A stretch of DNA of 64,000 bases from positions 4,435,001 through 4,499,000 of the forward strand of contig NZ_AP024849.1 of NCBI RefSeq assembly GCF_019977655.1. The letters are read 5' to 3'. Made by a program: the position numbers and the translations under genes. This document shows positions 53,110 through 61,473 of this stretch, piece by piece. Each line of letters opens with the position of its first letter. The stretch's first letter is position 1. This DNA is from Clostridium gelidum (GTDB taxonomy: Bacteria; Bacillota; Clostridia; Clostridiales; Clostridiaceae). Under the pieces are notes generated by a model. The model ran no database searches and was not told where the DNA came from. It saw only the letters and a list, made by a program, of their open reading frames with translations.

Positions 53110-53835
53110 TTAATGTGAATTTTCTGTATTATTCTTCAAAATCTTAATATCTTCTTTAGTCAAAGTTATATTTTTATATAAATCCGGCCTATTTTTTTTA
53201 GTTATATTCAAAGACTTAACCCTTCTCCATTTTCTTATATTTTCATGATGTCCAGATAATAATATTTCAGGAACCTTATCTCCTTCAAAATCTTCGGGTC
53301 TAGTATATTGTGGATATTCTAATAATCCATCATAAAAAGATTCTTCCATAAAACTTTCTTCTTTTCCAAGAACACCTGGAATAAGTCTTAGAATGGAGTC
53401 TATAACTGGAATTGCAGCCATTTCCCCTCCAGTTAATACAAAATCACCAAGTGAAAGTTCCATGTCTATATGTTTATAAACTCTTTCATCGATTCCTTCA
53501 TAATGTCCACATAGAAATATAAGATTATCTTCTTTAGAAAGTTCTTTTGCAATTTCTTGATTAAAAGTCTTTCCTCTAGGTCCTAAAAATATGACCTTGC
53601 CTTTATTATTTTCTTTTGCATACCTTATACTATCAACTATAGGTTGAGGTGCCATAACCATTCCTGCACCACCACCATAAGGAGAATCATCAACTTTTTT
53701 ATGTTTATTTAAAGTATAATCTCGTATATTTAATAAACTGAAGTCAATTAAATTATTTTCTCTTGCTCTCCCTATAATACTATGGTCAAAAATAGAAAAC
53801 ATCTCAGGAAATAATGTCAATATACTAATCTTCAT
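53110..53835 (-). CDS. trmD: tRNA (guanine-N1)-methyltransferase
   Basis: Methylates G37 of tRNAs to prevent frameshifting; SPOUT trefoil-knot fold. 241 aa with ISILTLFPEMF, DDSPYGGGAGMVMAPQP, FLGPRGKTFNQEIAKEL, LCGHYEGIDERV, and EISLGDFVLTGGEMAA-like ELSLGDFVLTGGEMAAI. I use the ATG at 53835 (MKISILTLFPEMF, the family N-terminus), which overlaps the rimM 3' end by 11 nt. The TTG five codons earlier also lacks an SD, so initiation probably relies on coupling to rimM. Confidence 0.96.
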   Translation of the reverse strand: MKISILTLFPEMFSIFDHSIIGRARENNLIDFSLLNIRDYTLNKHKKVDDSPYGGGAGMVMAPQPIVDSIRYAKENNKGKVIFLGPRGKTFNQEIAKELSKEDNLIFLCGHYEGIDERVYKHIDMELSLGDFVLTGGEMAAIPVIDSILRLIPGVLGKEESFMEESFYDGLLEYPQYTRPEDFEGDKVPEILLSGHHENIRKWRRVKSLNITKKNRPDLYKNITLTKEDIKILKNNTENSH

Positions 53836-54322
53836 CTTGCCACTGTCCAACTGGTTTAATAATGATTTTTTTTAGATTTATATCAATACTAAGTACTATA
53901 TCTCTAAGAACTGGTATTAATACTTCCTTAGGTTGTTGAATCCAATATACATCATTATTAGGAGTGCTTATTACATCAAAAACTCTTCCAATTTCTTTTT
54001 CACCAGTATCATATACTGTACATTGCTTTAAATCTGAAACATAATAAGTATCTGGTGGAAGTTCAGGTTCTTTATCAATTGAAATTTCAATATATTTTTC
54101 CTTATAAGTTTCAGCATCATTCATAGAGTCTATTCCTTCTATTTTTAATATAACTCTATCCTTTTGAAATTTAACTCCTAATATATTCTTTTCCACTCCA
54201 CCTACTAAAACAGTTTTTAGACGTTTAAATTTGTTAATATCTTCTGTTAAAGGATAAACTTTAACTTCACCTTTAATTCCATGGGTATTTATAATTTGAC
54301 CAATTTTAAATAATTTATCCAA
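53825..54322 (-). CDS. rimM: 16S rRNA processing protein RimM (UUG start)
   Basis: 30S head assembly factor that binds S19. 165 aa: N-terminal beta-barrel domain (IGQIINTHGIKGEVKVYPLTED) and C-terminal PRC-barrel (~93-165: YYVSDLKQCTVYDTGEKEIGRV). The start is TTG at 54322: GAGGTG is 6 nt upstream, and this gives the usual DKLFKIGQIINTHG N-terminus. The GTG three codons earlier is part of the SD itself. Order rpsP-khpA-rimM-trmD-rplS is canonical. Confidence 0.95.
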   Translation of the reverse strand: MDKLFKIGQIINTHGIKGEVKVYPLTEDINKFKRLKTVLVGGVEKNILGVKFQKDRVILKIEGIDSMNDAETYKEKYIEISIDKEPELPPDTYYVSDLKQCTVYDTGEKEIGRVFDVISTPNNDVYWIQQPKEVLIPVLRDIVLSIDINLKKIIIKPVGQWQDED

Positions 54323-54368
54323 TCTTGTCACCTCTATTTTATATATAATATTTTTTCATATACCTAAA

Positions 54369-54393
54369 AAGAGTTAGGTTAACCCTAACTCTT
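54369..54393 (-). terminator. terminator between khpA and rimM
   Basis: A 10-bp stem AAGAGTTAGG/CCTAACTCTT (54369-54378 with 54384-54393), 5-nt loop, T5 on the minus strand. Confidence 0.82.
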
Positions 54394-54398
54394 GATTT

Positions 54399-54626
54399 TT
54401 AGATGATTTCTACTATAACTCGTTTATTATGTTTAACTGCTACAGCCTTTATAACTGTTCTTATAGCCTTCGCAATTCTTCCTTGCTTACCTATAATCTT
54501 CCCCATATCTTCTGGTGCTACTGTTAATTTTAGTATTATGGATTGTTCTCCATTTACTTCATTAACAACAACTGAATCTGGGTTGTCAACAAGGGATTTA
54601 GCGATAAATTCAACTAATTCCTTCAT
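54399..54626 (-). CDS. khpA: KH-domain RNA-binding protein KhpA (YlqC)
   Basis: 75-aa single KH domain protein (VEFIAKSLVDNPDSVVVNE, then APEDMGKIIGKQGRIAKAIRTVIKAVA with the GxxG loop as GKQG). In other Firmicutes it pairs with KhpB/Jag and affects cell division and small RNAs. I use the ATG at 54626; the SD is weak (GTGGA). The TTG at 54638 lies within a perfect inverted repeat (54634-54644 with 54648-54658), which may modulate access of ribosomes. Confidence 0.93.
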   Translation of the reverse strand: MKELVEFIAKSLVDNPDSVVVNEVNGEQSIILKLTVAPEDMGKIIGKQGRIAKAIRTVIKAVAVKHNKRVIVEII

Positions 54627-54674
54627 AAACGTCCACAATTAGTACCTACTAATTGTGAAATTCACCTCCAAAAA

Positions 54675-54920
54675 TTACTTAGTAACGCCTGCGTTAGTGA
54701 AAAGTCTTTTAATTACATCTGTTTGTTGTGCTCCCTTAGCAATCCATGCTGTAGCTTTTTCTTCATTAACTTTAAAGTCAATTGGTTCAGTTAATGGATT
54801 GTAGTATCCAATTTCTTCGATGAATTTACCATCTCTTGGTGCTCTTGAATCTGCAACAACTATTCTATAGAAAGGTGCTTTTTTAGAACCCATTCTTCTT
54901 AATCTAATTTTTACTGCCAT
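54675..54920 (-). CDS. rpsP: 30S ribosomal protein S16
   Basis: Small-subunit assembly protein, 81 aa. Family pattern AVKIRLRRMGSKKAPFYRIVVADSRAPRDGKFIEEIGYYNP, and KATAWIAKGAQQTDVIKRLF. AAGGAGG 8-9 nt before the ATG at 54920 decides the start (an upstream GTG is part of that SD region). It follows ffh, as in Bacillus. Confidence 0.98.
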   Translation of the reverse strand: MAVKIRLRRMGSKKAPFYRIVVADSRAPRDGKFIEEIGYYNPLTEPIDFKVNEEKATAWIAKGAQQTDVIKRLFTNAGVTK

Positions 54921-54998
54921 TTTTAATTTCACCTCCTTTAAATATGCTTATATATTTTAGGTATTGTATAAAAATACTTAACCAAATATGTCTTTTTT

Positions 54999-56354
54999 CT
55001 AGAATGGTAGCTTACCAAATAAGCCGCCGCCCTTCTTTCCTTGCTTTGTTAATGACTTCATTTGCTTCATTTGCTTTTTCATCATTTCATAGCCTTTCAT
55101 AAGCTTGTTAATTTCTTGCACACTTGTACCTGATCCTTTAGCTATTCTGCTCTTTCTAGAAGGCGATTTTGCTATAAGACTTGGATTTTTTCTTTCTTTA
55201 GCTGTCATAGATTGAATAACTGCTTTACTTTTATCAAGTGCTTCTGTTCCTTTATCAAAATCAACACCTTGAAGTTCTTTCGAATTCATACCAGGTATCA
55301 TTTCCATAATTTTGTTTAACGGTCCAAGCTTCTTCATTTGTTCCATTGCCATTAGATAATCATCAAAGTTAAATTCTTGATTTAACATTCTCTTACCTAA
55401 ATCTGTTGCTTCCTTTTCATCAATAGCTTCTTGAGCTTTTTCAATAAGTGATAACACATCACCCATTCCAAGTATTCTAGATGCCATTCTGTCAGGATGA
55501 AACACTTCAAAGTCATTCATTTTTTCACCAATACCAGCAAATTTAATTGGTTTATCAATTATGCTCTTGATTGAAAGTGCAGCTCCACCTCTAGTATCAC
55601 CATCTAATTTTGTTAATATAACACCACTTAAGTCTAAATCATTATTAAAATTTTCTGCTACATTAACAGCATCTTGACCAGTCATTGAATCAACAACTAA
55701 TAATATTTCTGATGGTTTTACATTTTCTTTTATATTTTTTAATTCCTGCATTAATTCTTCATCAATATGAAGTCTACCTGCAGTATCTATAATAACTACA
55801 TTATTTCCATTATCTTTTGCATGAATTATTGCATTCTTTGCAATTTCAACGGGACTCACTTTATCCCCCATAGAGAATACTGGAATCTCAATTTGTTTTC
55901 CTACAACCTCTAATTGTTTTATAGCTGCAGGTCTATAAATATCACATGCTACGAGTAATGGTTTCTTATTATCTTTTCTAAGGTTTAACGCAAGTTTACC
56001 ACACATAGTAGTTTTACCCGCTCCTTGTAATCCAACCAACATTATAACTGTAAGACCTGAACTACTGTAGTTAATTTTACTTTCACTACCACCCATAAGA
56101 TTAGTAAGTTCTTCATTAACTATTTTTATTACATGTTGTCCTGGTGTTAAACTTTCAAGTACTTCATCTCCAACACACTTAGTGCTAACAGATGCAATAA
56201 ATTGTTTAACAACTTTATAGTTAACATCAGCTTCTAATAAGGCAAGCTTTACTTCTCTCATGGCTTCTTTTATATCTTTTTCATTCAACTTTCCTTTACC
56301 TTTTAATTTTCTGAAAGTTTCCTGTAATTTTTCACCTAATCCTTCGAAAGCCAT
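54999..56354 (-). CDS. ffh: signal recognition particle protein Ffh
   Basis: SRP54 GTPase that binds signal sequences and 4.5S/6S RNA. 451 aa: N domain (1-~95), G domain with GLQGAGKTTMCGKLA (~107-121), DTAGRLHIDEE, TKLDGDTRGGAAL, and a methionine-rich M domain (~300-451: MAMEQMKKLGPLNKIMEMIPGM ... MMKKQMKQMKSL) ending GGGLFGKLPF. SD AGGAGG. Thirteen nt after ylxM; partner ftsY is two genes upstream. Confidence 0.98.
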   Translation of the reverse strand: MAFEGLGEKLQETFRKLKGKGKLNEKDIKEAMREVKLALLEADVNYKVVKQFIASVSTKCVGDEVLESLTPGQHVIKIVNEELTNLMGGSESKINYSSSGLTVIMLVGLQGAGKTTMCGKLALNLRKDNKKPLLVACDIYRPAAIKQLEVVGKQIEIPVFSMGDKVSPVEIAKNAIIHAKDNGNNVVIIDTAGRLHIDEELMQELKNIKENVKPSEILLVVDSMTGQDAVNVAENFNNDLDLSGVILTKLDGDTRGGAALSIKSIIDKPIKFAGIGEKMNDFEVFHPDRMASRILGMGDVLSLIEKAQEAIDEKEATDLGKRMLNQEFNFDDYLMAMEQMKKLGPLNKIMEMIPGMNSKELQGVDFDKGTEALDKSKAVIQSMTAKERKNPSLIAKSPSRKSRIAKGSGTSVQEINKLMKGYEMMKKQMKQMKSLTKQGKKGGGLFGKLPF

Positions 56355-56367
56355 GTTTGTCTCCTCC

Positions 56368-56697
56368 TTATAAATTTTCTAGTTTCTCTTTATATTTTAT
56401 AATATCCTCATTATCTATGGAATACTTATTTTTTAAATACTCTAAAAAATTTATAATTTCCTTTTCTCTATTCATACTATTTTTAAGTAAGCTCAGCTTA
56501 CTTTCATAGGAGAGAAGTTGTTTATAACATCTTTTGATTAAATCGTGAATAGCCTGACGACTCGTTTTATTGAGTTCCGCTATTTCAGATAAAGATAAAT
56601 CATCATTATAATACCACTGCAGAATTTCATTTTGCTTTTCAGTTAACAATGGACCATAAAAATCCATAAGCAATGAAATTTCAACTCTATCTTCCAT
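56368..56697 (-). CDS. ylxM: YlxM/p13-family SRP-associated DNA-binding-like protein
   Basis: 109 aa. Sigma-70 region 4-like helix-turn-helix: LMDFYGPLLTEKQNEILQWYYNDDLSLSEIAELNKTSRQAIHDLIKR, then a short helical tail. The Streptococcus homologue (YlxM) modulates SRP assembly and GTPase activity. SD AAGGTGA. Fixed position between ftsY and ffh. Confidence 0.93.
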   Translation of the reverse strand: MEDRVEISLLMDFYGPLLTEKQNEILQWYYNDDLSLSEIAELNKTSRQAIHDLIKRCYKQLLSYESKLSLLKNSMNREKEIINFLEYLKNKYSIDNEDIIKYKEKLENL

Positions 56698-56778
56698 TTA
56701 ATCACCTTACCCACAAAAAAGATTTTAACAGGATTTTTTATATGTGTCAAGTACTTTTACTTAACACATATAAAAATT

Positions 56779-57687
56779 TTATATTAATGCTTCTGCGAAT
56801 CCCTCTGCATCAAACTTTTGAAGATCTTCAATGCCTTCTCCAACACCTATATATCTAACAGGAATATTTAAACTTTGTTTTATTGATAAAACTACTCCAC
56901 CTTTTGCAGTTCCATCTAATTTAGTTAATATTATTCCATCAATCGGGCAAGATTCCATAAATTGTTTAGCTTGAATCACAGCATTTTGTCCTGTAGTTGC
57001 ATCTAAAACAAGTAATGTTTCTTTTTTATAACCTTCTAACTCCCTATCTATTATTCTATTAATTTTTTCAAGTTCATTCATTAAATTCTTCTTGTTATGA
57101 AGTCTTCCTGCAGTGTCACATATCAATAAATCAATATTTCTAGCTTTAGCTGCAGCTATTGCATCAAAAATAACTGCTGCAGGGTCTGAACCTTCTTGAT
57201 GTTTCACTATATCAACGCCTGCTCGGCTGCTCCAAACTTCAAGTTGATCTATAGCTGCTGCTCTAAATGTATCTGCAGCAGCTAATAATACTTTTTTACC
57301 AGCTTCTTTGTTCTTAGCTGCAAGTTTTCCAATAGAAGTTGTTTTACCTGCACCATTAACTCCAATTACAAGGATTACTTTTTTAGATTCTTCATCATCG
57401 TCATAAGAACCTTCAAGCAATATATCTTTTATAACTTCCTTTAATGCAATCTTAACTTCCTTAGGATCATTTATCTTTTCCTTACGTATCTTGCTTCTTA
57501 ATCTTTCTATAATATTTACTGTAGTATCCATCCCTACATCCGATATAATTAATATTTCTTCTAATTCTTCATATAAATCTTCATCTATGGTTATTGCTAA
57601 ATTTAAAACCTCATTAATTTTATCAGTTAATCCATTCCTAGTCTTTGTTAATCCATCTTTTAGTTTATTAAATAAATTTTCAAACAA
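56779..57687 (-). CDS. ftsY: signal recognition particle receptor FtsY (probable UUG start)
   Basis: SRP receptor GTPase at the membrane. ~302 aa, lacking the long acidic A domain of E. coli. N domain (1-~85) then G domain with GVNGAGKTTSIGKLAA, DTFRAAAIDQLEVW, DTAGRLHNKKNLM, TKLDGTAKGGVVL and GVGEGIEDLQKFD. An ATG at 57693 is only 2 nt from AGGAGG; the TTG at 57687 is 8 nt away and gives the usual short N-terminus (FENLFNKLKDGL), so I prefer it. Stop is 81 nt before ylxM. Confidence 0.95.
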   Translation of the reverse strand: MFENLFNKLKDGLTKTRNGLTDKINEVLNLAITIDEDLYEELEEILIISDVGMDTTVNIIERLRSKIRKEKINDPKEVKIALKEVIKDILLEGSYDDDEESKKVILVIGVNGAGKTTSIGKLAAKNKEAGKKVLLAAADTFRAAAIDQLEVWSSRAGVDIVKHQEGSDPAAVIFDAIAAAKARNIDLLICDTAGRLHNKKNLMNELEKINRIIDRELEGYKKETLLVLDATTGQNAVIQAKQFMESCPIDGIILTKLDGTAKGGVVLSIKQSLNIPVRYIGVGEGIEDLQKFDAEGFAEALI

Positions 57688-57699
57688 ATTCATTTCCTC

Positions 57700-60600
57700 C
57701 TAAATAAAATTTTCCGATAAGTCTACTGATACTACTTTAGATATTCCTTTTTCCTCCATAGTTACCCCATATATAATATCACTAACTTCCATAGTGCCTT
57801 TTCTATGAGTTATAATTATAAACTGAGTATTCTTAGAAAACAGTTTTAGAAACTCTGCATATCTGTATACATTAGCATCATCTAGTGCTGCTTCAATTTC
57901 ATCTAGTATACAAAATGGAGTTGGCTTCATTTTTAAAATTGCAAAAAGTAATGCTATTGCAGATAAAACTTTTTCTCCACCTGACATTAAATTAATATTT
58001 TGAAGTTTCTTCCCTGGTGGCTCTACATTTATATCAATATTAGCTGTAAGTTCATCACCTTCACCTAATATAAGTTCTGCACTTCCACCTTTAAATAGCT
58101 CTTTAAAAGTTTCATTAAAATTATAATTTAAAATTCTAAAATTATCCCTAAACAAAACTTTCATTTCACCCGTCATCTCTTCGATAACAGATTTTAATTC
58201 TTTTTTAGCATTCTCTAAATCTTCTGCTTGCGTCGACATAAACTCATACTTATCTTTTATTTCCTCATATTCCTCTATAGCGGCTAAATTTACCACTCCA
58301 AGCTTTGTTATTTTACCCTTTGTAGTATAAATCTCTTGTTTTAAAGCTTCATCATCAATTACTGGTTCGCATATATCTAAAGCTTCTGCATATGTTAGTT
58401 CTAATTCTTCGTTAAGTTTTCTATACATGTGTTCTTTATCAGCTTCTTTTTTAGCCTTAACTACTTCTCTTTTATTAACTTCCATTTCTTTTACTCTAAT
58501 TTCGTCTAAAATACCACTTATTATATTATCTTTTTCTTTAAATTCTTGCTTTAACTTTTCTTTTATTATTTCTTGATCTTTAAAATTTAATTCCAATTTT
58601 TCAATATCAATAATATTCTCTTTTATATTATTATTTCTAACTTCTATCTCTAAATTTAAACTTTCAATACTATTTTTATTTTCAGTATTTTCCTTATTTA
58701 AAAGTTCACTTTTAATAGCTATATCCTGAATTTCTTTTCCCAAACGCGTAAATTCATTTTTTCTATTTTGTATAGCTTCATCTAAAGTTGCCTTATTTAT
58801 TTTCATTTCTGTAAGTTTCGTATCGTTGTCATTTACTTCTTGTACTTTTACGATTATTATTTCTTCTAAATCTATACTTTTACTTTTATTAAATGTATTT
58901 TCATTTTCAATAGATTTAATTTCATTTTCTTTAATTATAAGCTTTTTTAATATAATTTCTTTTTCATTTACTATTCTTTCAATCTCTTCTTTAGATACTT
59001 CTAAATTTCTTTTTAATTTATCAGTCTCATCACCTAGCCCTTGAATTTCACTTTCTTTTTTAGTTAATTCAATACTTTTTTCATGAACTTCATCTCTTTT
59101 ATTTAATATATCTTCATCTAACTTTTTGATTTCTTCTTTAATATCTTGAACTACTTTTACCGCTTCTTCATAAAATTCCTTTTTACGATGTATATCTTTT
59201 GTTAATTCTTCGATTTCTCTTTTTCTACCTAGAACATTAGAATTTTTTCCTTTTATGCTGCCCCCAGTTAATGATCCTCCTGGATTTAATACTTCTCCAT
59301 CTAAAGTAACAATCTTATAATTATATTTTCCAATACGTGCAATATTTAAAGCGCAATCCATATTAGTACAAATTATCGTTCTTCCAAGAACGTAGTCTAT
59401 TATATTTTTATACTCTTTATCGTAAGAAATTATGTCACTTCCAATGCCAATATAGCCATTAGCTGACGTAATGTTTTTATCTAAATCTAATTTTCTGCCT
59501 CTTATTATGTTTAACGGCAAAAATGTCGCTCTTCCTAAGTTATTTTTTTTCAAATATCCAATAAGAACTTTAGCTATTTCTTCATTTTTTGTTATTACGT
59601 TAGATATTGCAGCTCCTAATGCTATTTCTATAGCTGTTTCATAATTCTTTGGAGCTGTAAAAACTTCACCTAAAACTTTAGTATCGGAAGCAGAAGTAAT
59701 TTTTTCCTCATGGATTGACTCCATCAATGATTTTACAGACCTATTATACCCCTCATAATGCTTCTCTAAGTTTTCTAGCATAACCTTATTTGCATCAAGT
59801 TTAGTTAATATTCTATTTAATTCTCTAAGGTCATTTTCCTTTTTAGTCAAATCTGAAGATAATGAACTTATTTTTTTCTTATCTTCTACTATTTGTAGAC
59901 TTAATAACTTGATATTGTCTTTCTTACTTTCAATATCATTACTTAATCCTTTATAAGTTGCCAAATTAATCACTATGTTATGCTCTAAAGATGATATAGA
60001 TGAATTTAAAGTTTCTCTTTTTTCTTCTCTAAGTGAAATATCTTTATTTAATATAGTAATCTCATTTTTTATATCCGAATTACTTCTTAAGAGTTCAAAT
60101 TCGCCTTCTTTTAAAGCTTTAAGTTCTTCTTCTATGCTTTTAAGTTCTATAGAACTTTTCACATTGCTTTCTTCTAACTTTTCAATATCTTGATTTTTGA
60201 ACTTTTGCTCTTCTAGCTTTTTAGCTAATTCTGCTTCTAATATTATTTTACTTTCATTTATTTCTCTTATTTTAACTCCAATATCACTTACTTCATAATT
60301 ATTTCTATTGATTTTCTCTTCAAAACTCTTGATTCTTTCCTTGTAAAGTTCAACACTTTTTTCATCATCACTTACTATTTCTTTCAAATTATAATATTGT
60401 TCTTTTTCTTCTAAATTTTTCTTTTCTATTTCTTCTATTTTGTATTCTAAAACCTTAAGTTTTTCTTTATCACTAACCATTTCTTTTCGTTTATCTTCAA
60501 TACCATTAATTTTCAATTCTAAATCTTCATTAAAGTTTTTTAGTTCCTCTTCCATATTCTTTATAGTATGGACGATAAGTGATACTTCTTTTGTTTTTAG

Positions 60601-61263
60601 GTCTTTAGATAATTCATTAAACTCTAATGCCTTTTCTCGTTCAATTCTTAAAGGCTCTATTCGCTCTTCATAAGTTGATAAAATATCATTTATTCTAACT
60701 AAATTATCATCAGTATTACTCAACTTTTTTTCTGCTTCTTCTTTTCTAGTCTTAAATTTTACAATACCTGCTGCTTCTTCTACAAGAGATCGTCTTTCTT
60801 CAGCCTTACCACTTAAAATAGCTTCAATCTTACCTTGTCCAATTAGTGAATATCCTTCTTTACCTATTCCTGTATCCATAAAAAGATTTGTTACATCTTT
60901 AAGTCTGCATTTTGAATTATTAATTAAATACTCAGAGTCTCCTGACCTAAATATTCTTCTAGATATTGTCACTTCATTATATTCTGTTGCTAATTGTTCA
61001 TCACTATTATCAAGAGTTAGTGAAACTTGTGCGAGTCCAACAGCCTTTCTAAACTGAGTTCCTGAAAATATTACATCTTCCATCTTCCCACCTCGGAGTA
61101 CCTTAACACTTTGTTCTCCAAGTACCCATCTTACAGCATCAGAAATATTACTTTTCCCACTTCCATTAGGACCTACAACTGCTGTTACACCTTTTCTAAA
61201 TTTTAATTCTGTTTTATCAGCAAAGGATTTAAATCCTCTTATTTCCAGAGATTTTAAAAACAA
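57700..61263 (-). CDS. smc: chromosome segregation protein SMC (UUG start)
   Basis: Condensin ATPase that compacts and segregates chromosomes with ScpA/ScpB. ~1187 aa: N-terminal head with Walker A GPNGSGKSN (~32-40), coiled coil (~170-500), hinge (~515-640, containing GALAAISN-like GAAISNVITK and GGSLTGGS), second coiled coil (~660-1015), and C-terminal head with LMSGGEKVLSAIALLFA and Walker B FCILDEIEAALDDANV. The GTG at 61272 abuts AAGGAG; the TTG at 61263 is 8 nt away and gives the conserved FLKSLEIRGFKSFA start. Confidence 0.97.
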   Translation of the reverse strand: MFLKSLEIRGFKSFADKTELKFRKGVTAVVGPNGSGKSNISDAVRWVLGEQSVKVLRGGKMEDVIFSGTQFRKAVGLAQVSLTLDNSDEQLATEYNEVTISRRIFRSGDSEYLINNSKCRLKDVTNLFMDTGIGKEGYSLIGQGKIEAILSGKAEERRSLVEEAAGIVKFKTRKEEAEKKLSNTDDNLVRINDILSTYEERIEPLRIEREKALEFNELSKDLKTKEVSLIVHTIKNMEEELKNFNEDLELKINGIEDKRKEMVSDKEKLKVLEYKIEEIEKKNLEEKEQYYNLKEIVSDDEKSVELYKERIKSFEEKINRNNYEVSDIGVKIREINESKIILEAELAKKLEEQKFKNQDIEKLEESNVKSSIELKSIEEELKALKEGEFELLRSNSDIKNEITILNKDISLREEKRETLNSSISSLEHNIVINLATYKGLSNDIESKKDNIKLLSLQIVEDKKKISSLSSDLTKKENDLRELNRILTKLDANKVMLENLEKHYEGYNRSVKSLMESIHEEKITSASDTKVLGEVFTAPKNYETAIEIALGAAISNVITKNEEIAKVLIGYLKKNNLGRATFLPLNIIRGRKLDLDKNITSANGYIGIGSDIISYDKEYKNIIDYVLGRTIICTNMDCALNIARIGKYNYKIVTLDGEVLNPGGSLTGGSIKGKNSNVLGRKREIEELTKDIHRKKEFYEEAVKVVQDIKEEIKKLDEDILNKRDEVHEKSIELTKKESEIQGLGDETDKLKRNLEVSKEEIERIVNEKEIILKKLIIKENEIKSIENENTFNKSKSIDLEEIIIVKVQEVNDNDTKLTEMKINKATLDEAIQNRKNEFTRLGKEIQDIAIKSELLNKENTENKNSIESLNLEIEVRNNNIKENIIDIEKLELNFKDQEIIKEKLKQEFKEKDNIISGILDEIRVKEMEVNKREVVKAKKEADKEHMYRKLNEELELTYAEALDICEPVIDDEALKQEIYTTKGKITKLGVVNLAAIEEYEEIKDKYEFMSTQAEDLENAKKELKSVIEEMTGEMKVLFRDNFRILNYNFNETFKELFKGGSAELILGEGDELTANIDINVEPPGKKLQNINLMSGGEKVLSAIALLFAILKMKPTPFCILDEIEAALDDANVYRYAEFLKLFSKNTQFIIITHRKGTMEVSDIIYGVTMEEKGISKVVSVDLSENFI

Positions 61264-61281
61264 TTCATTCACTCCTTCTCT

Positions 61282-61374
61282 TTAAAATATTGCTGGTATA
61301 AAACTTATAATAATAGCTAATGCCATAAAAATAGCTAATGCAATTGTCATCTTGTCTCTAGTCTTTTTTTTCAT
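61282..61374 (-). CDS. 30-residue single-helix membrane peptide (DUF4044-like)
   Basis: A short frame with an ATG at 61374 and a strong SD (GAGGAG, 8 nt upstream), read MKKKTRDKMTIALAIFMALA followed by IIISFIPAIF. Five of the first eight residues are positively charged, then a single hydrophobic helix. Size, charge pattern and SD resemble the tiny DUF4044 proteins of Firmicutes; function unknown. It lies 18 nt before smc and after the radical SAM gene's terminator, so it probably begins the smc-ftsY-ffh transcript. Confidence 0.68.
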   Translation of the reverse strand: MKKKTRDKMTIALAIFMALAIIISFIPAIF

Positions 61375-61452
61375 ATTAAACACTCCTCATTATATTTTAG
61401 TTTATATTAAAGCTTAATAAATATCAATATAGTATGTAAGTATAATATTAAA

Positions 61453-61473
61453 AGCGAGAGGAAACCTCTCGCT
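61453..61473 (-). terminator. terminator overlapping the radical SAM stop codon
   Basis: A 9-bp GC-rich stem AGCGAGAGG/CCTCTCGCT (61453-61461 with 61465-61473), 3-nt loop, then TTTTAATATT on the minus strand. The TAG stop (61472-61474) overlaps the stem. Confidence 0.8.

Noticed and set aside
54403..54642. Plus-strand frame covering khpA
   Set aside because: It mirrors khpA almost exactly, has no SD and no family match.
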